Origin: Martinezella rhizogenes
GTDB taxonomy: Bacteria; Pseudomonadota; Alphaproteobacteria; Rhizobiales; Rhizobiaceae
Direction of reading: 5' to 3'
Assembly: GCF_000799715.1 (NCBI RefSeq)
Contig: NZ_JUHG01000013.1
Coordinates: 496,001 to 560,000 of the forward strand
DNA length: 64,000 nt
Part shown: positions 63,976 through 64,000 of the stretch, one piece after another
Layout: each line of letters begins with the position of its first letter
Numbering within the stretch: position 1 is the first letter of the stretch
Translations under genes and position numbers: made by a program
The notes under the pieces: generated by a model
What the model saw: only the letters and a program-made list of their open reading frames with translations
What the model was told of the DNA's origin: nothing
Databases searched by the model: none

Positions 63976-64000
63976 GTATGCTCCTTGCAATGCAGATTTC

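Noticed and set aside
1..64000. Mobile elements, CRISPR arrays, tRNA or rRNA genes
   Set aside because: No transposase or integrase frame, regularly spaced repeats or RNA gene signature was found on reading the window.

Overview
The window reads as chromosome or large-replicon DNA of an alphaproteobacterium, most likely a member of the Rhizobiaceae (Rhizobium, Agrobacterium, Shinella or Ensifer type). The reasons are the high GC content and codon use, the density of ABC uptake operons with private GntR or LacI regulators, an Exo-type polysaccharide locus (ExoY-, ExoP-N-, ExoQ-, ExoF- and GH16-like proteins), and a queC-queD-queE operon behind a preQ1 riboswitch. No rRNA, tRNA, CRISPR array, phage or insertion sequence was recognised. 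The species call is inference.

Layout. (1) 1-2.9 kb, minus strand: a GntR regulator followed by a DUF1185 protein, an alpha/beta hydrolase and a flavin reductase cut by the window edge; three related operator-like repeats surround the regulator. (2) 3.1-4.9 kb: queC-queD-queE (7-deazaguanine/queuosine precursor synthesis) with a preQ1-I riboswitch. (3) 5.3-7.0 kb: branched-chain aminotransferase, a hairpin terminator, and a small exported protein. (4) 7.1-11.7 kb: a GH3 beta-glucosidase and MFS transporter, divergent from a TetR regulator with a palindrome between. (5) 11.8-16.6 kb: an AraC regulator divergent from an APC permease, a 61-residue His/Cys-rich membrane miniprotein and a copper amine oxidase, forming an amine-use module.

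(6) 17-37.2 kb is the accessory heart of the window, a polysaccharide locus. A minus-strand operon (asparagine synthase-like amidotransferase, acyl carrier protein, AMP-forming ligase, NAD-synthase-like ATP-PPase, thioesterase with Cys nucleophile) lies beside a divergent PrmC-like methyltransferase. A LuxR-type regulator with a degenerate receiver is divergent from a plus-strand operon: ExoY-like priming transferase, GT2, chain-length protein, Wzy-like polymerase, a 28-codon coupling ORF, a flippase fused in frame to a GH16 glycanase, and an ExoF-like export protein. A GT4 glycosyltransferase and a large HAD-like protein flank it. The arrangement suggests an exopolysaccharide carrying an acyl or amide decoration made on a carrier protein.

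(7) 37.3-43.8 kb: a LacI-controlled ABC sugar importer with a GH63-like hydrolase; two identical palindromes overlap or precede lacI. (8) 44.0-53.2 kb: a GntR regulator, dipeptide-type ABC transporter with an embedded DHDPS/NAL-family aldolase, a GNAT acetyltransferase and a convergent M20 peptidase. (9) 53.4-60.2 kb: a second DHDPS-family aldolase, GntR regulator, Tat-exported sugar-binding protein, two permeases, an ATPase and a PfkB kinase. (10) 60.2-64 kb, minus strand: glutamine-amidotransferase-like protein, PfkB kinase, BtpA-family protein and hydantoinase/carbamoylase-type amidohydrolase, translationally coupled. Regions 7 to 10 look like separate carbon/nitrogen scavenging operons, several with ATGA or TGATG coupled genes.
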